Positions 37,042-46,514 of a stretch of DNA of 64,000 nt are shown piece by piece (positions within the stretch are counted from its first letter, which is position 1; every line of letters begins with the position of its first letter). The DNA comes from Xanthomonas citri pv. mangiferaeindicae (GTDB taxonomy: Bacteria; Pseudomonadota; Gammaproteobacteria; Xanthomonadales; Xanthomonadaceae). The notes under the pieces are model-generated. The model was not told the origin of the DNA. It saw only the letters and a list, made by a program, of their open reading frames with translations, and did not search any database. Location: assembly GCA_002240395.1 (NCBI GenBank), contig CP016836.1, positions 2,356,001 to 2,420,000 on the forward strand, in the 5' to 3' direction. The position numbers and the translations under genes are program-made.

Positions 37042-37851
37042 CTATGGCGTGGCCGTATGGTTGGCCAGACGCACGAAATCGGCCACCGACAGCTGCTCGG
37101 CGCGTTGCTGGGGATCGATGCCGGCTGCCGTGATCGCTTCGGCGTCCATCGTGCCGCCCAGTGCGTTGCGCAGGGTTTTGCGGCGCTGGCCGAATGCGGC
37201 GCGGACAATATCGGCGAAGCGCTTGGGGTCGATGATGCCGATGCGCTCGGGCGCACGCGGCACCAGCCGCACGACCGCCGAGTCGACCTTCGGCGGCGGG
37301 CGGAACGCGCCTGGTCCAACGACGAACAGCGCAGTGACGTCGCAGTAGGCCTGCAGCATCACGCTCAACCGTCCGTAGACCTTGCTGCCAGGGCCTGCGG
37401 CCATGCGCTCGACGACTTCCTTCTGCAGCATGAAGTGCATGTCCACGATCGCGGCCGCATGCGCCAGCGCGTGGAACAGGATCGGCGAGGACAGGTTGTA
37501 GGGCAGGTTGCCGACCAGCCGGATCGGCGTGCCGTCTGCGAGCGCGGTCAGATCGACATCGAGCACATTGGCATGCACCAGAGTCAACGCACCGTGCGCG
37601 GCCGCCTGCGCGGTCAGTGGCGTCAACAGGTCGCGGTCGAACTCGATCGCCGTCAGGCTGCCGTGGCGGTCGAGCAACGGGAACGTCATCGCGCCCTGGC
37701 CGGGCCCGATCTCGACCAGGCGGTCGCCGGGCTTGGGGTCGATCGCCAGCACGATCTTGTCGACGACACCGCGCTCGTGCAGGAAGTTCTGGCCGAGCGA
37801 TTTCTTCGGCGGTTCGGTGAAGCTGCCAGAGGCGGCGGAGGATCGGATCAT
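37042..37851 (-). CDS. rsmA: 16S rRNA (adenine-1518/1519-N6) dimethyltransferase
   Basis: KsgA, which dimethylates two adjacent adenines of the 3' hairpin of 16S rRNA. 269 residues: KKSLGQNFLHE, the SAM motif VEIGPGQGAMTFPLL, and the NLPYNLSSPILF catalytic loop (NLPY motif). In most relatives it follows pdxA directly; here csaA sits between. Confidence 0.96.
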   Translation of the reverse strand: MIRSSAASGSFTEPPKKSLGQNFLHERGVVDKIVLAIDPKPGDRLVEIGPGQGAMTFPLLDRHGSLTAIEFDRDLLTPLTAQAAAHGALTLVHANVLDVDLTALADGTPIRLVGNLPYNLSSPILFHALAHAAAIVDMHFMLQKEVVERMAAGPGSKVYGRLSVMLQAYCDVTALFVVGPGAFRPPPKVDSAVVRLVPRAPERIGIIDPKRFADIVRAAFGQRRKTLRNALGGTMDAEAITAAGIDPQQRAEQLSVADFVRLANHTATP

Positions 37852-37879
37852 GGGGCGGGTCGCAGAAAAAGAAGAGAGG

Positions 37880-38227
37880 TCACAGCAGCCGGGTGCCGGG
37901 CGCGATGTCGCCGTCGGGCACGCACAGCCGGACCTTGCCCTCGGTGTCGTGGAAGCCGGTAATCAGGCACTCCGACATCAGCGGGCCGATCTGTTTTGGG
38001 GGGAAGTTCACCACACCCACGACCAGCCGGCCGACCAGGGCCTCGGGTGCGTAGTGGTCGGTGATCTGCGCGCTGGACTTGCGCACGCCGATCTCGGGAC
38101 CGAAGTCGACCTGCAGCACATAGGCCGGGCGCCGCGCCTTGGGAAACGCCTCGGCGGACACCACGCGGCCCACGCGCAGGTCGATGCGCAGGAAATCGTC
38201 CCAGCCGATCGGCGCGCCGGCGCTCAT
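37880..38227 (-). CDS. csaA: tRNA-binding protein CsaA
   Basis: 115-residue OB-fold protein of the CsaA/Trbp111 type, thought to bind tRNA or act as a chaperone. Motifs: FLRIDLRVGRVVSAEAFPKARRPAYVLQVDFG and SSAQITDHY, then VGVVNFPPKQIGPLMSECLI. The ATG at 38227 overlaps the pdxA stop as ATGA. Its insertion in the lptD-surA-pdxA-rsmA run is unusual compared with E. coli. Confidence 0.9.
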   Translation of the reverse strand: MSAGAPIGWDDFLRIDLRVGRVVSAEAFPKARRPAYVLQVDFGPEIGVRKSSAQITDHYAPEALVGRLVVGVVNFPPKQIGPLMSECLITGFHDTEGKVRLCVPDGDIAPGTRLL

Positions 38228-39204
38228 GCCACGGCCCGGCGATGGCGAGCGAGCGCGGCGCATTGGTCGATCGCACAGAACAGGCTCGACGGGTCGGCGC
38301 GGCCGCTGCCGGCGAGCGCGAGCGCGGTGCCGTGGTCCACCGCGACGCGGGGATACGGCAGGCCCAGGGTCAGGTTGACCGCCGATTCGAAACCGCTGTG
38401 CTTGAGCACCGGCAGGCCCTGGTCGTGGTACATCGCCAGCACCGCATCGACATCGGCCAGACGCGTCGGCAGAAACGCAGTATCGGCCGGCAGCGGGCCA
38501 TCGAGGGCGAGCCCCTCGGCACGCAGCCGCGCCAGCACCGGGGCGATGATGTCGCGCTCCTCGAAGCCCAGATGGCCGTCTTCACCGGCATGGGGATTGA
38601 GGCCCAGCACCACGATCCGCGGCGCCTGCAGCCCGAAGTCGCGACGCAATGCGGTGTCGAGGATGTGCAACACGCGCTCGAGCACGGGCGCGGTGATGGC
38701 ATCGGGGACGGCGCGCAGCGGCAGATGGGTGGTCGCGAGCGCCACGCGCAGTTGCGGGTTGGCGAGCATCATCACGACATCGCAGCCGGCGTCGTCGGCC
38801 AGCAGTTCGGTTGTGCCGGTATAGGGCACGCCGCCGGCATTGATCGCGGCCTTGTGCACAGGGCCGGTCACCAGGCCGTCGAAGCGGCCTTCGCGGCAAC
38901 CGGCGGCAGCGTGCAGGAGCGCATCGAGAATGCTGCGCGCGTTGCGCGGGTCGGGCGTGCCGAACGCGGGGACATGCGCATGCGGGAGCTCGATCAGGCG
39001 CAGCGTACCGGGGGGCACCTGCGGTGCTTGGGCATCGGCGAAGGCGATCGGCAGCGCGATCGCGTCGGCGGCCCGACGCAAGGCCTCACGATCGCCGATC
39101 GCGACCAGGTCGGCCTCACAGGCGCGCCAGGCGGCGCGCACGCACAGCTCCGGGCCGACGCCGGCCGGCTCGCCCGGCACCAGCGCCAGCCTGGGCCGGG
39201 TCAT
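38224..39204 (-). CDS. pdxA: 4-hydroxythreonine-4-phosphate dehydrogenase
   Basis: NAD-dependent enzyme of pyridoxal phosphate synthesis. 326 residues: PGEPAGVGPELC at the N-terminus, GLVTGPVHKAAIN, the metal-binding GLNPHAGEDGHLGFEE and AMYHDQGLPVLK. Starts three bases after surA ends. PLP made by this pathway serves enzymes such as BioA in this window. Confidence 0.96.
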   Translation of the reverse strand: MTRPRLALVPGEPAGVGPELCVRAAWRACEADLVAIGDREALRRAADAIALPIAFADAQAPQVPPGTLRLIELPHAHVPAFGTPDPRNARSILDALLHAAAGCREGRFDGLVTGPVHKAAINAGGVPYTGTTELLADDAGCDVVMMLANPQLRVALATTHLPLRAVPDAITAPVLERVLHILDTALRRDFGLQAPRIVVLGLNPHAGEDGHLGFEERDIIAPVLARLRAEGLALDGPLPADTAFLPTRLADVDAVLAMYHDQGLPVLKHSGFESAVNLTLGLPYPRVAVDHGTALALAGSGRADPSSLFCAIDQCAALARHRRAVA

Positions 39205-39207
39205 CGC

Positions 39208-40527
39208 TCAGCCGCCGCCGCCGATCTCAGGATCGGGGTTGGGGCCGATGCGGACGCTGACATAGGCCTCGCCGCGCATCTCACGCACGTAGCGATCCCA
39301 CTCGTCCTCGAGCTTGCGCTGGCCGATGGCCTCGCGCGCCTGCGCACGCCTGTTGTTGTCGTTGCCGGCCGACTGGCGGCTGGCCATGCGCTGGACGATG
39401 TGCCAGCCGGCCTGCGTGCGGAACGGCTGGGAGACATCGCCGTTGCCGAGCGCGGCAACCTGGCCGCCGAAGTCCGGGCCGAACTCGTCCTGCGTGAACC
39501 AGCCCAGGTCGCCGCCGTTGGCCTTGGTGGCATTGTCCTCGGAACTGTCGCGGGCGATCTGCGCGAAGTCGGCGCCACCCACGATGCGTGCGCGCAGCGA
39601 ATCGGCACGCGCCTTGGCGGCGCTGTCGTCGTCGCCCTGGGCACGGATCAGGATGTGACGGGCCTGGTACTCGGTGACCGTGCCGGCGCCGCCGTTCTGG
39701 CTCGCGTCGCGCACGTCCACCAACTGCAGCAGCTGGAAGCCGCTGGGGCCGCGGATCGGGCCGATGACCTGGCCCGGCTGCAGCGAGGTGACCGAGGTCG
39801 CGAACGCGGCCGGGATCTCGTCGGTCCGGCGCCAGCCCAGGTCGCCGCCTTCCAGTGCGTTCGGGCTGTCGGAGTAGCGCACCGCCGCGGCCGAGAATTC
39901 CATCTCGCCACGGTCGATCAGGCCCTTGATGCCATCGATCTTCTGCTGACCGGTCTGGATCTGCTCGGGCGTGGCGCCCTCGGGCAGCGCGACGAGGATG
40001 TGCGCCAGGCGGTACTGAGCGCCGGTGGCCTGCGCCGACAGGGCGGCATCGACCTCGGCATCGCTGACCGAGATGCGGGTCTGTGCGAAGCGCTGGCGCA
40101 TGCGCTGGATCAGCAGTTCGTCGCGCAGCGAGGCACGGAAGTCGTCGAACGACATGCCGTCGCCAGCCAGCTGACGACGCAACTGGTCCATCGAGAAGTT
40201 GTTCTGCTGCGCGATCGCCGCGATCGCCTGGTCGACTTCTTCGTCGCTCACGCGAACGCCCGTCTGCTGGGCACGCGCGGTCTGCAGGCGCAGCGTGATC
40301 AGCCGCTCGAGCACTTGGCGCTCGAGGATATCCTGCGGCGGCAACTGGTCCTGGCGGGTCGCGTACTGGGTACGGATGTTGTTCACCGCACGCTCGAGTT
40401 CGCTGGCGAGGATCACGTCCTCGTCCACGACCGCAGCGATGCGGTCGAGCGGTTGCAGGGTCTGGGCATGCGCGGCGGCGGCGCACAGCACGATGGCGGC
40501 CGCGAGGGAACGGATCAGTGTCTTCAT
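39208..40527 (-). CDS. surA: Peptidylprolyl isomerase/chaperone SurA
   Basis: Periplasmic chaperone for outer-membrane proteins, including LptD. 439 residues: signal peptide (cut near residue 21), SurA N-domain (LDRIAAVVDEDVILASELE), two parvulin domains starting near 175 (YRLAHILVALPEGA) and 290 (YQARHILIRAQ), and a C-terminal helix, then a glycine-rich tail. Overlaps the lptD stop by four bases. Confidence 0.96.
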   Translation of the reverse strand: MKTLIRSLAAAIVLCAAAAHAQTLQPLDRIAAVVDEDVILASELERAVNNIRTQYATRQDQLPPQDILERQVLERLITLRLQTARAQQTGVRVSDEEVDQAIAAIAQQNNFSMDQLRRQLAGDGMSFDDFRASLRDELLIQRMRQRFAQTRISVSDAEVDAALSAQATGAQYRLAHILVALPEGATPEQIQTGQQKIDGIKGLIDRGEMEFSAAAVRYSDSPNALEGGDLGWRRTDEIPAAFATSVTSLQPGQVIGPIRGPSGFQLLQLVDVRDASQNGGAGTVTEYQARHILIRAQGDDDSAAKARADSLRARIVGGADFAQIARDSSEDNATKANGGDLGWFTQDEFGPDFGGQVAALGNGDVSQPFRTQAGWHIVQRMASRQSAGNDNNRRAQAREAIGQRKLEDEWDRYVREMRGEAYVSVRIGPNPDPEIGGGG

Positions 40528-43001
40528 TGGCTCAGGCCGGGAGTGATGGATTCATCGTCGTCGCTGTTGCGCAGCTCCGACGGCGGCACGAGATAGAGGT
40601 CGTCACGGTAGTAGCCGAGAATAGCACGGCGCAGACGGCCCTCCGTGTCGGGGCCGGCCGACCCCAGGCCCTTGAGTTCGATCTCGAACATGATGGCGTT
40701 GTTCAGATCACCCTGGCGGTTGCGCAGGTAGCGCCGGCCGACCACGCGAGCGGCCAGGCAGCAACTGTCCCACTGCACGCCAGCCACCGCTTCGAGCAAC
40801 TGGTTGTCGGCGAGCGAGTAGTAGTAGCGCCCGACCAGGCTCCAGGTCGGGTTGATCGGATACAGGAATGACAGGTCGGCCTGCTCGATGAGGTTGCTGC
40901 GGCGGCGGTAGGCGAAGTTGACGATGCCGTCGTCGCCGATCAGATACCGGGTGCGGACACTGGCCAGGTCCTCTCGGCGGAACTTCGGGTCCCACTGGTA
41001 GCCGGCGCTGATCGTCCAGCGGTCGTTGATCGCGTACGTCGAGTCGGCGACCCAGGCCGAGCGTCCGCGCTCGATCTGGGTTTCGTTGCCGACTGTCACC
41101 CGCGAATCGTCCAGGTAGACGATCTGGCCCAGGCTCGCGCTGAGCTTCTCGCGGCCGTCGGACTCGCGGATCAGGCGCGTGCTCACTGCCAGCGTCACCT
41201 GGTTGGCGTCGGCCTGGCGGTCGGCACCCGAGTAGCGGTTGTCGCGGAACAGCTGGCCCCAGCCGAAGGTCAGCGGGCTGGTGTCGAACAGCGGCAGCGC
41301 CGACTGGTCGCGATAGGGCGAGTGCAGGTAGTAGATCCGCGGCTCGAGCGTGTGCAGGTAGTCCTCGCCGCGGAACCGGGTGTTGCGGTCGAAGAACAGC
41401 CCGGCATCGAGCGAGGTGATCGGCTGGCTGCGGCTGGGCGCGGTGTCGCGCAGTTGGCCGAAGGCCGCCTGGTATGGGCCTTGCAACTCGGCGGGAATCG
41501 GTTCGTTGGCGTTGAGGCCTAGCGCCCCGCGCGCGCGCTGGTCGGCGATCGAGTCGGCCAGCTCCCGGTCCAGCCCGTAGGCGGTATGCCGCCAGGCGAG
41601 AGTGGGGCGCAGGAACCAGCTCGGGCCCTCGAGCGGCATCGAGATGTAGGGCTTGAGGTCGACCCGGCTGCCGCCGGGCTTGGCGACATCGTCGACGTGC
41701 GAGAACCGGGTCGCGGTGGCGTTGACGCCCGCGGTGAACCAGCGCCCGTACGGCCGTTCCCAGGTGAAGTAGGCGTGCGGCAGCCGGTTGTAGGGCAGGA
41801 TCGACTCGGGCAGCGTGTAGTCGGTCAGCAACTGGTAGTCGGCCAGCACGCCAGCATTCCAGTAGCCCTGCGGGCCTGATCTGCCCTGGCCGAAGACGCC
41901 GAGCTGGCTGACGCCGCTGATCGACGAGATGCCGTCGACGTTGTTGCTGGAGTCCTCCAGATACCGCGGGTCGCTCATCCAGGTCAGGTTCGCGCGCGCC
42001 TGCCAGGTCGGATTGAGATCGGCCGAGCCGCTGAAGGCCAGGAAGCCGCGGTCGTTCTTGCGGCGGTTCTCGGCGATCGGCACCTGGATCTGCTCGAGTT
42101 CGCGCTCGCGGCTGGCGAGCTTGTCGGACGGCAGATAGGCCACGTCGAGCACGCCGCGGGTGGCGTCGGTCATGAACCGGAATTCGGTGCCCAACTGCAG
42201 GCCGCGCTTGCTCATCCAGCGCGGCTCGAGCGTCATGTCGTAGTTCGGCGCCAGGTTGAGGTAGATCGGCTGCGAGTAGTCGAAGCCGTTACGGCTGGAC
42301 TGCGAGATCCGTGGATAGAGCAGGCCGGAGATACGGCGCTCATCGATCGGGAAGCGGAACCAGGGCACGTACAGCACCGGCACCTTGCCCACGCGCAGGG
42401 TCGCGCTGCGGGCTGTGCCCATGCCCAGGTCGGTGTCGACGTCGATCTGCCGGGCCTTGAGTTCCCACCAGCGGTCGCTCGGCGGGCAGGTCGAGTAGGT
42501 CGAGCCCAACAATGCGCCCTGGGCACCCTCCATGCGGATGTGGTCGGCGCCGCCGTTGCCGCGCCGGGCCGTGAGCTGGTAGCGCACGTTGTCCATGCGA
42601 TAGGCCTCGGCAATGGTGTCGCCCTGCAGCTTGTCGGCGACCACCCGCATGCCGGCGTCCTGGTAGCGCACGTTGCCATCGGCCACGAACGTGCCATCTT
42701 CCTCGGAATAGTCGAGGTCGTCTGTCCCCAGGAACTGGTCGCCACGCCGCAGCGTCACATTGCCCGAGAAGCTGCTGCTCTCGCCGGTGACCCCTTCGAA
42801 GGCGTCGCCGTCGATATCGGTCGGCTGACTTTCGCGATCCTCGACCGAGCCCACCGGTGCCTGGGCGTCGGCGAAGGCCGGGACGGCATCCTCGACCGGG
42901 CACAGCGCCCAGTAGTTGGGGCGTGGCAGGTCGTCGGCCTGGGCCGTGAGCGACAGCGCGATGCAGAACGGAAGGGGCAGCAGGCGGAGGGCGGGGCGCA
43001 C
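40524..43001 (-). CDS. lptD: LPS-assembly protein LptD
   Basis: Outer-membrane barrel that, with LptE, places lipopolysaccharide in the outer leaflet. 825 residues: signal peptide to about residue 22, OstA/LptA-like periplasmic jellyroll (about 65-220, SGNVTLRRGDQFLGTDDLDY), then the barrel. Four cysteines for the paired disulfides are present: Cys34, Cys172 and the adjacent Cys747/Cys748 (WDSCCLAARV). This matches the E. coli pattern 31/173/724/725. First gene of the lptD-surA-pdxA-csaA-rsmA-apaG-apaH unit. Confidence 0.97.
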   Translation of the reverse strand: MRPALRLLPLPFCIALSLTAQADDLPRPNYWALCPVEDAVPAFADAQAPVGSVEDRESQPTDIDGDAFEGVTGESSSFSGNVTLRRGDQFLGTDDLDYSEEDGTFVADGNVRYQDAGMRVVADKLQGDTIAEAYRMDNVRYQLTARRGNGGADHIRMEGAQGALLGSTYSTCPPSDRWWELKARQIDVDTDLGMGTARSATLRVGKVPVLYVPWFRFPIDERRISGLLYPRISQSSRNGFDYSQPIYLNLAPNYDMTLEPRWMSKRGLQLGTEFRFMTDATRGVLDVAYLPSDKLASRERELEQIQVPIAENRRKNDRGFLAFSGSADLNPTWQARANLTWMSDPRYLEDSSNNVDGISSISGVSQLGVFGQGRSGPQGYWNAGVLADYQLLTDYTLPESILPYNRLPHAYFTWERPYGRWFTAGVNATATRFSHVDDVAKPGGSRVDLKPYISMPLEGPSWFLRPTLAWRHTAYGLDRELADSIADQRARGALGLNANEPIPAELQGPYQAAFGQLRDTAPSRSQPITSLDAGLFFDRNTRFRGEDYLHTLEPRIYYLHSPYRDQSALPLFDTSPLTFGWGQLFRDNRYSGADRQADANQVTLAVSTRLIRESDGREKLSASLGQIVYLDDSRVTVGNETQIERGRSAWVADSTYAINDRWTISAGYQWDPKFRREDLASVRTRYLIGDDGIVNFAYRRRSNLIEQADLSFLYPINPTWSLVGRYYYSLADNQLLEAVAGVQWDSCCLAARVVGRRYLRNRQGDLNNAIMFEIELKGLGSAGPDTEGRLRRAILGYYRDDLYLVPPSELRNSDDDESITPGLSQ

Positions 43002-43106
43002 GGTCGATCCGTTCGGCCAAAACGGGCGCCAGCATGCCGCATCCCTTGTGCAGCGGCAATGCAGCCCCTCGGCCTTCCGTTCACGTCCGCAGGCGCGGCC
43101 CGGCGC

Positions 43107-44057
43107 TCAGCTGGCCAGTGCCTGAAGGTGAGCGACGGCGCATTCGCGCAGCGCCTGCAGGTCGTAGCCGCCCTCGAGCATCGACACCAGGCGCCCTTCG
43201 GCGTGGCGGTCGGCCAGCACGACCAGCTCGCGGGTCAGCCAGGCGAAGTCCTCGGCCTCAAGCTCGAGTTGGGCCAGCGGGTCGAGGCGATGGGCATCGA
43301 AGCCGGCCGACACCAGCACCAGCTGCGGGGCGAACGCGTCGATCTCGGGCAGGATCCGCTCCCGCCAGGCCTCGCAGAAGCGGGCGCTGCCAGTGCCCGG
43401 CGCCAGCGGGATATTGACGATATTACCGACCCCGCGCTCGCGGCGCAGGCCGGTGTCGGGAAACAGCGGCAACTGGTGTGAGCTCAGGTACTGCACCCGC
43501 GGCTCCTGCTCGAAGATCGCCTGGGTGCCGTTGCCATGGTGCACGTCGAAATCAACGATCGACACCCGCATCAGCCCGTAGCGCTCCAGCGCATGGGCCG
43601 CGGCGACGGCGATGTTGTTGAACAGGCAAAAGCCCATCGCGATGTCGGTGGTGGCGTGATGACCGGGCGGGCGTACGGCGCAGAAGGCCCGGCGCAACTC
43701 GCCGTTGCAGACCAGATCGACCGCGGCGACACCGGCGCCCGCGGCATACAGCGCGGCCTGGGCCGAGCCGGGCGAGAGCACGGTGTCGGCGTCGAGCGGA
43801 ATGCGTCCGGTCGGCTGCGATTCGAGCACGGTCTGCAGCAGGGTTTCGTCGTGCACCCGCAGCAATTGTCCGCGGGTGGCGGCCGGGGCCTGGCGCAGAT
43901 CGAGGTCGGGGAACGCGGCCCGCAGTGCTTCGATCACCGCGACCAGCCGCTGCGGCCGCTCGGCGTGGTCGGGGCCAGTGTCGTGGTCCAGGCACGCGGC
44001 ATGTGAGAACACCGGCACCTGCCGGTCGTCGCCGCCGAAGCCGATCGGGTGGTGCAT
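43107..44057 (-). CDS. Histone deacetylase family protein
   Basis: 316-residue zinc-dependent amidohydrolase of the arginase/HDAC fold. Motifs: DHDTGPDHAERPQRL, the catalytic HH in RPPGHHAT, zinc-binding DFDVHHGNGT and LVSAGFDAHRLDPL. Bacterial members deacetylate polyamines or other small molecules; the substrate cannot be read here. Two bases separate it from the adenosyltransferase gene, so both may be one unit. Confidence 0.92.
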   Translation of the reverse strand: MHHPIGFGGDDRQVPVFSHAACLDHDTGPDHAERPQRLVAVIEALRAAFPDLDLRQAPAATRGQLLRVHDETLLQTVLESQPTGRIPLDADTVLSPGSAQAALYAAGAGVAAVDLVCNGELRRAFCAVRPPGHHATTDIAMGFCLFNNIAVAAAHALERYGLMRVSIVDFDVHHGNGTQAIFEQEPRVQYLSSHQLPLFPDTGLRRERGVGNIVNIPLAPGTGSARFCEAWRERILPEIDAFAPQLVLVSAGFDAHRLDPLAQLELEAEDFAWLTRELVVLADRHAEGRLVSMLEGGYDLQALRECAVAHLQALAS

Positions 44058-44058
44058 G

Positions 44059-44610
44059 TCAGGCGCGCCGCCGGGGTTGCCACAGCACCTCGCCGTGGCC
44101 GTCGCCCCGGGCGATCACCCGGGCCAGCACGAACAGCAGGTCAGACAGGCGGTTGAGATAGCGCAGTGCCTGCGGCCGGACCGTCTCCACGCGCGACAGC
44201 GCGACAGCCTCGCGCTCGGCGCGGCGCACGATGGTGCGGACGAGATGGCAGCGCGCCGCGGCCTCGCCGCCGCCGGGCAGGATGAAGTCGCGCAGCGGCG
44301 GCAACGCGGCGTTGTGCTGGTCCAACTGCGCCTCTAGGTCCGCCACGTCCGCATCCTCGATCGCAGCGTGGCCGGGGATGCACAACTCGCCGCCCAGGTC
44401 GAACAGCCGGTGCTGGAGCGCGGTCAGCAGCGTGCGCACGTCCTCGGGCAGCGGCGTGGCGAGCAGCAGGCCGAGGGCCGAGTTCGCCTCGTCGACAGTG
44501 CCGTAGGCCGCCACCCGCAGCGCGTCCTTGCCGGTCCGGCTGCCGTCACCCAGGCCGGTCGAGCCGTCGTCGCCGGTGCGGGTGTAGATCCTGGAGAGGC
44601 GATGGCCCAT
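44059..44610 (-). CDS. pduO: PduO-type cob(I)alamin adenosyltransferase
   Basis: Transfers the adenosyl group of ATP to cob(I)alamin to give adenosylcobalamin. 183 residues with the PduO signatures IYTRTGDDGSTGLGDGSR (ATP binding), AAYGTVDEANSALG and CHLVRTIVRRAERE. The ATG at 44610 starts one residue before the conserved block; upstream in-frame codons overlap the next gene. It lies eight bases after a BtuM-like membrane gene, which would supply its substrate. Confidence 0.93.
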   Translation of the reverse strand: MGHRLSRIYTRTGDDGSTGLGDGSRTGKDALRVAAYGTVDEANSALGLLLATPLPEDVRTLLTALQHRLFDLGGELCIPGHAAIEDADVADLEAQLDQHNAALPPLRDFILPGGGEAAARCHLVRTIVRRAEREAVALSRVETVRPQALRYLNRLSDLLFVLARVIARGDGHGEVLWQPRRRA

Positions 44611-44617
44611 CGCGTAC

Positions 44618-45205
44618 TCAGTCGGCGCCCAGCGCGCGGGCCGTCGCGAACCGCGGCGCGACGCGCGCCAGCACCAGGTGGGCCATGACCGCGGCACCGA
44701 CATAGAGGGCTGTCGTCCACAGGTAGGCCGGCAACCAGTCGGTGTAGTTCTTCCACCAGCCGGCCAAGGTCGGCGCCATGATGCTGTCGCTGATCCAGTA
44801 GAAGCTGCCCTGCGCTACCAGGTGGCAGAGCGCGACCGACACGATCAGCGCGGCTGCGAGCCTGGCCAGCGCCACAGCCGCACGTCCACCGCGGTATCGG
44901 CGTAGCCAGGCCCCACCCATCCACAGCGAAAAATGCGCCGGGATCAGGCACCAGTAGGCCGGCGATACGCAGTAGTGCTGCCAGAACGACAGGCCCTGGG
45001 CCTGGATGACGAGGGCATCGATCGCCACCGCCAGGACCATCAGTGCCGGAAATGCCAGACGCGTCCAAGGCCGCAAGTAGAGGCCGCCGAGGAAGAACAC
45101 CGCCCAGGAGGCATCGGGGACCGCTGCAAAATGGTGCACGCGGGTGGCAGCCATCAGCAGGGCCAGCGAGGCGAGGATCGTGGCGCGACGGGCGGTGGCG
45201 GACAT
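44618..45205 (-). CDS. btuM: Probable BtuM-type cobalamin importer
   Basis: 195 residues with about six membrane segments and little else. The segment HYCVSPAYWCLIPAHFSLW includes Cys79. From memory, BtuM of Thiobacillus denitrificans, an ECF S-component relative that imports and decyanates vitamin B12, uses Cys80 in a similar position. Together with the adjacent cobalamin adenosyltransferase this makes a B12-uptake role likely. I chose ATG 45205 because CGGGAG lies upstream; in-frame ATGs at 45241 and 45283 are possible. The family call rests on size, topology, cysteine and neighbour, not on a search. Confidence 0.68.
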   Translation of the reverse strand: MSATARRATILASLALLMAATRVHHFAAVPDASWAVFFLGGLYLRPWTRLAFPALMVLAVAIDALVIQAQGLSFWQHYCVSPAYWCLIPAHFSLWMGGAWLRRYRGGRAAVALARLAAALIVSVALCHLVAQGSFYWISDSIMAPTLAGWWKNYTDWLPAYLWTTALYVGAAVMAHLVLARVAPRFATARALGAD

Positions 45206-45305
45206 GCTGCGACTCCCGGCGGAGACGGATGAGACGGTCATTCTATCGGAGCGTCGGTCAGGCGGCGTGGCACGGCGGCCCATGCCGAACGCTTATCATC
45301 GCGCC

Positions 45306-46514
45306 ATGAACCATGCACATCAGGTCCTGATCGTCGGTGGCGGGCTGGTCGGTGCCAGTCTGGCGATCGCACTCGATCGCGCCGGCGTCGACACCGGGCT
45401 GGTCGAGGCGACGCCGCCCGAGTCGATGCCGGCGGTGTTCGACGAGCGGAATCTCAGCTTCGCCGAGGCCACGGTCAACGCGCTGACCGCGCTGGGTGTG
45501 CTGCAGAAACTGCAGATGCCGCCGGGCCCGATCCGCCGCATCCATGTCAGCCGCCAGGGCGACTTCGGCCGCCTGCGGCTGGACGCCGCCGACTACGGCC
45601 GCGAGCAGTTCGGGCAGGTCGTGGTCGCCCGCGACTTCGGTCAGGCGCTGGAGTCGCGGCTGGGCGAACTGTCGCATTTGACCCGCTATCGGCCCGCGCG
45701 CTTCGTCGGGCTGGAGCCGGAGGCCGACGGCCGGCGCATCGTGCGCATCGCGGGCAGCGTGGGCGAGCAGCGGATCGGCGCGGCCCTGGTCGTCGCCGCC
45801 GACGGCACGGCGTCTGCCGTCCGTGCGGCATTGGGCATCGACACTCTGGAACACGACTATCGCCAGGATCTGTTCGTCGCGCGGCTGCGCACGGCGCGGG
45901 CGCCGGACGGCGGCGCGTTCGAACGCCTGACCGACAGCGGCCCGACCGCGCTGCTGCCACGTGGAGATCGCCACTACGGTCTGGTGCACGGCGTCGATCG
46001 CGACGCCGCCGACGCGGTCGCCGCACTCGACGAGGCCGCGTTCCTGACCCGCGTGCAAACGGCGTTCGGCTGGCGTGCGGGACGGTTCGAGGCCGTCGGC
46101 CCGCGCAGCCGCTACCCGCTGCGCCGCGTCGTCGCCGAACGCACCACCGCTGCGCGCGTGGTGCTGGTCGGCAATGCGGCGCAGACCCTGCATCCGATCG
46201 GCGCGCAGGGCTTCAACCTCGGCTTGCGCGATGCGCTGACGCTGGCCGAACTGGTCGCCGACGGTGGCGATCCCGGCGCGCCAGCATTGCTGGCGGCCTG
46301 GGCGGCGCGCCGGCATGAGGACCGTACGCGCACGCTGGCGTTCTCCGATGGCCTGGCGCGGCTGACCGCCAACCCCTCGCCGCTGCTGCGCCCGTTGCGC
46401 AGCGCCGGGTTGCTGGCGCTCGACGCCGACCGCGGCCTGCAGGCGATGCTCGCCGGCGGCGCGATGGGCTACCGCGGCGACGTGCCGGCGCTGTGTCGCG
46501 GAGCCACGGCATGA
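45306..46514 (+). CDS. ubiH: 2-octaprenyl-6-methoxyphenol hydroxylase UbiH
   Basis: FAD-dependent monooxygenase of ubiquinone synthesis. 402 residues: FAD-binding VLIVGGGLVGASLAIALDRAG at the N-terminus, the second FAD motif VVLVGNAAQTLHPIGAQGFNLGLRDA near residue 285, and DERNLSF in the substrate part. Several ATGs precede, but 45306 gives the proper Rossmann start. Its stop overlaps the next monooxygenase start (ATGA). Confidence 0.92.
   Translation: MNHAHQVLIVGGGLVGASLAIALDRAGVDTGLVEATPPESMPAVFDERNLSFAEATVNALTALGVLQKLQMPPGPIRRIHVSRQGDFGRLRLDAADYGREQFGQVVVARDFGQALESRLGELSHLTRYRPARFVGLEPEADGRRIVRIAGSVGEQRIGAALVVAADGTASAVRAALGIDTLEHDYRQDLFVARLRTARAPDGGAFERLTDSGPTALLPRGDRHYGLVHGVDRDAADAVAALDEAAFLTRVQTAFGWRAGRFEAVGPRSRYPLRRVVAERTTAARVVLVGNAAQTLHPIGAQGFNLGLRDALTLAELVADGGDPGAPALLAAWAARRHEDRTRTLAFSDGLARLTANPSPLLRPLRSAGLLALDADRGLQAMLAGGAMGYRGDVPALCRGATA

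Noticed and set aside
38242..40596. 784-codon plus-strand frame opposite pdxA and surA
   Set aside because: Antisense shadow; the minus strand encodes complete PdxA and SurA with coupled overlaps.
45206..45305. Cobalamin riboswitch ahead of the BtuM-like and adenosyltransferase genes
   Set aside because: No B12-box sequence or fitting structure in the short divergent gap.
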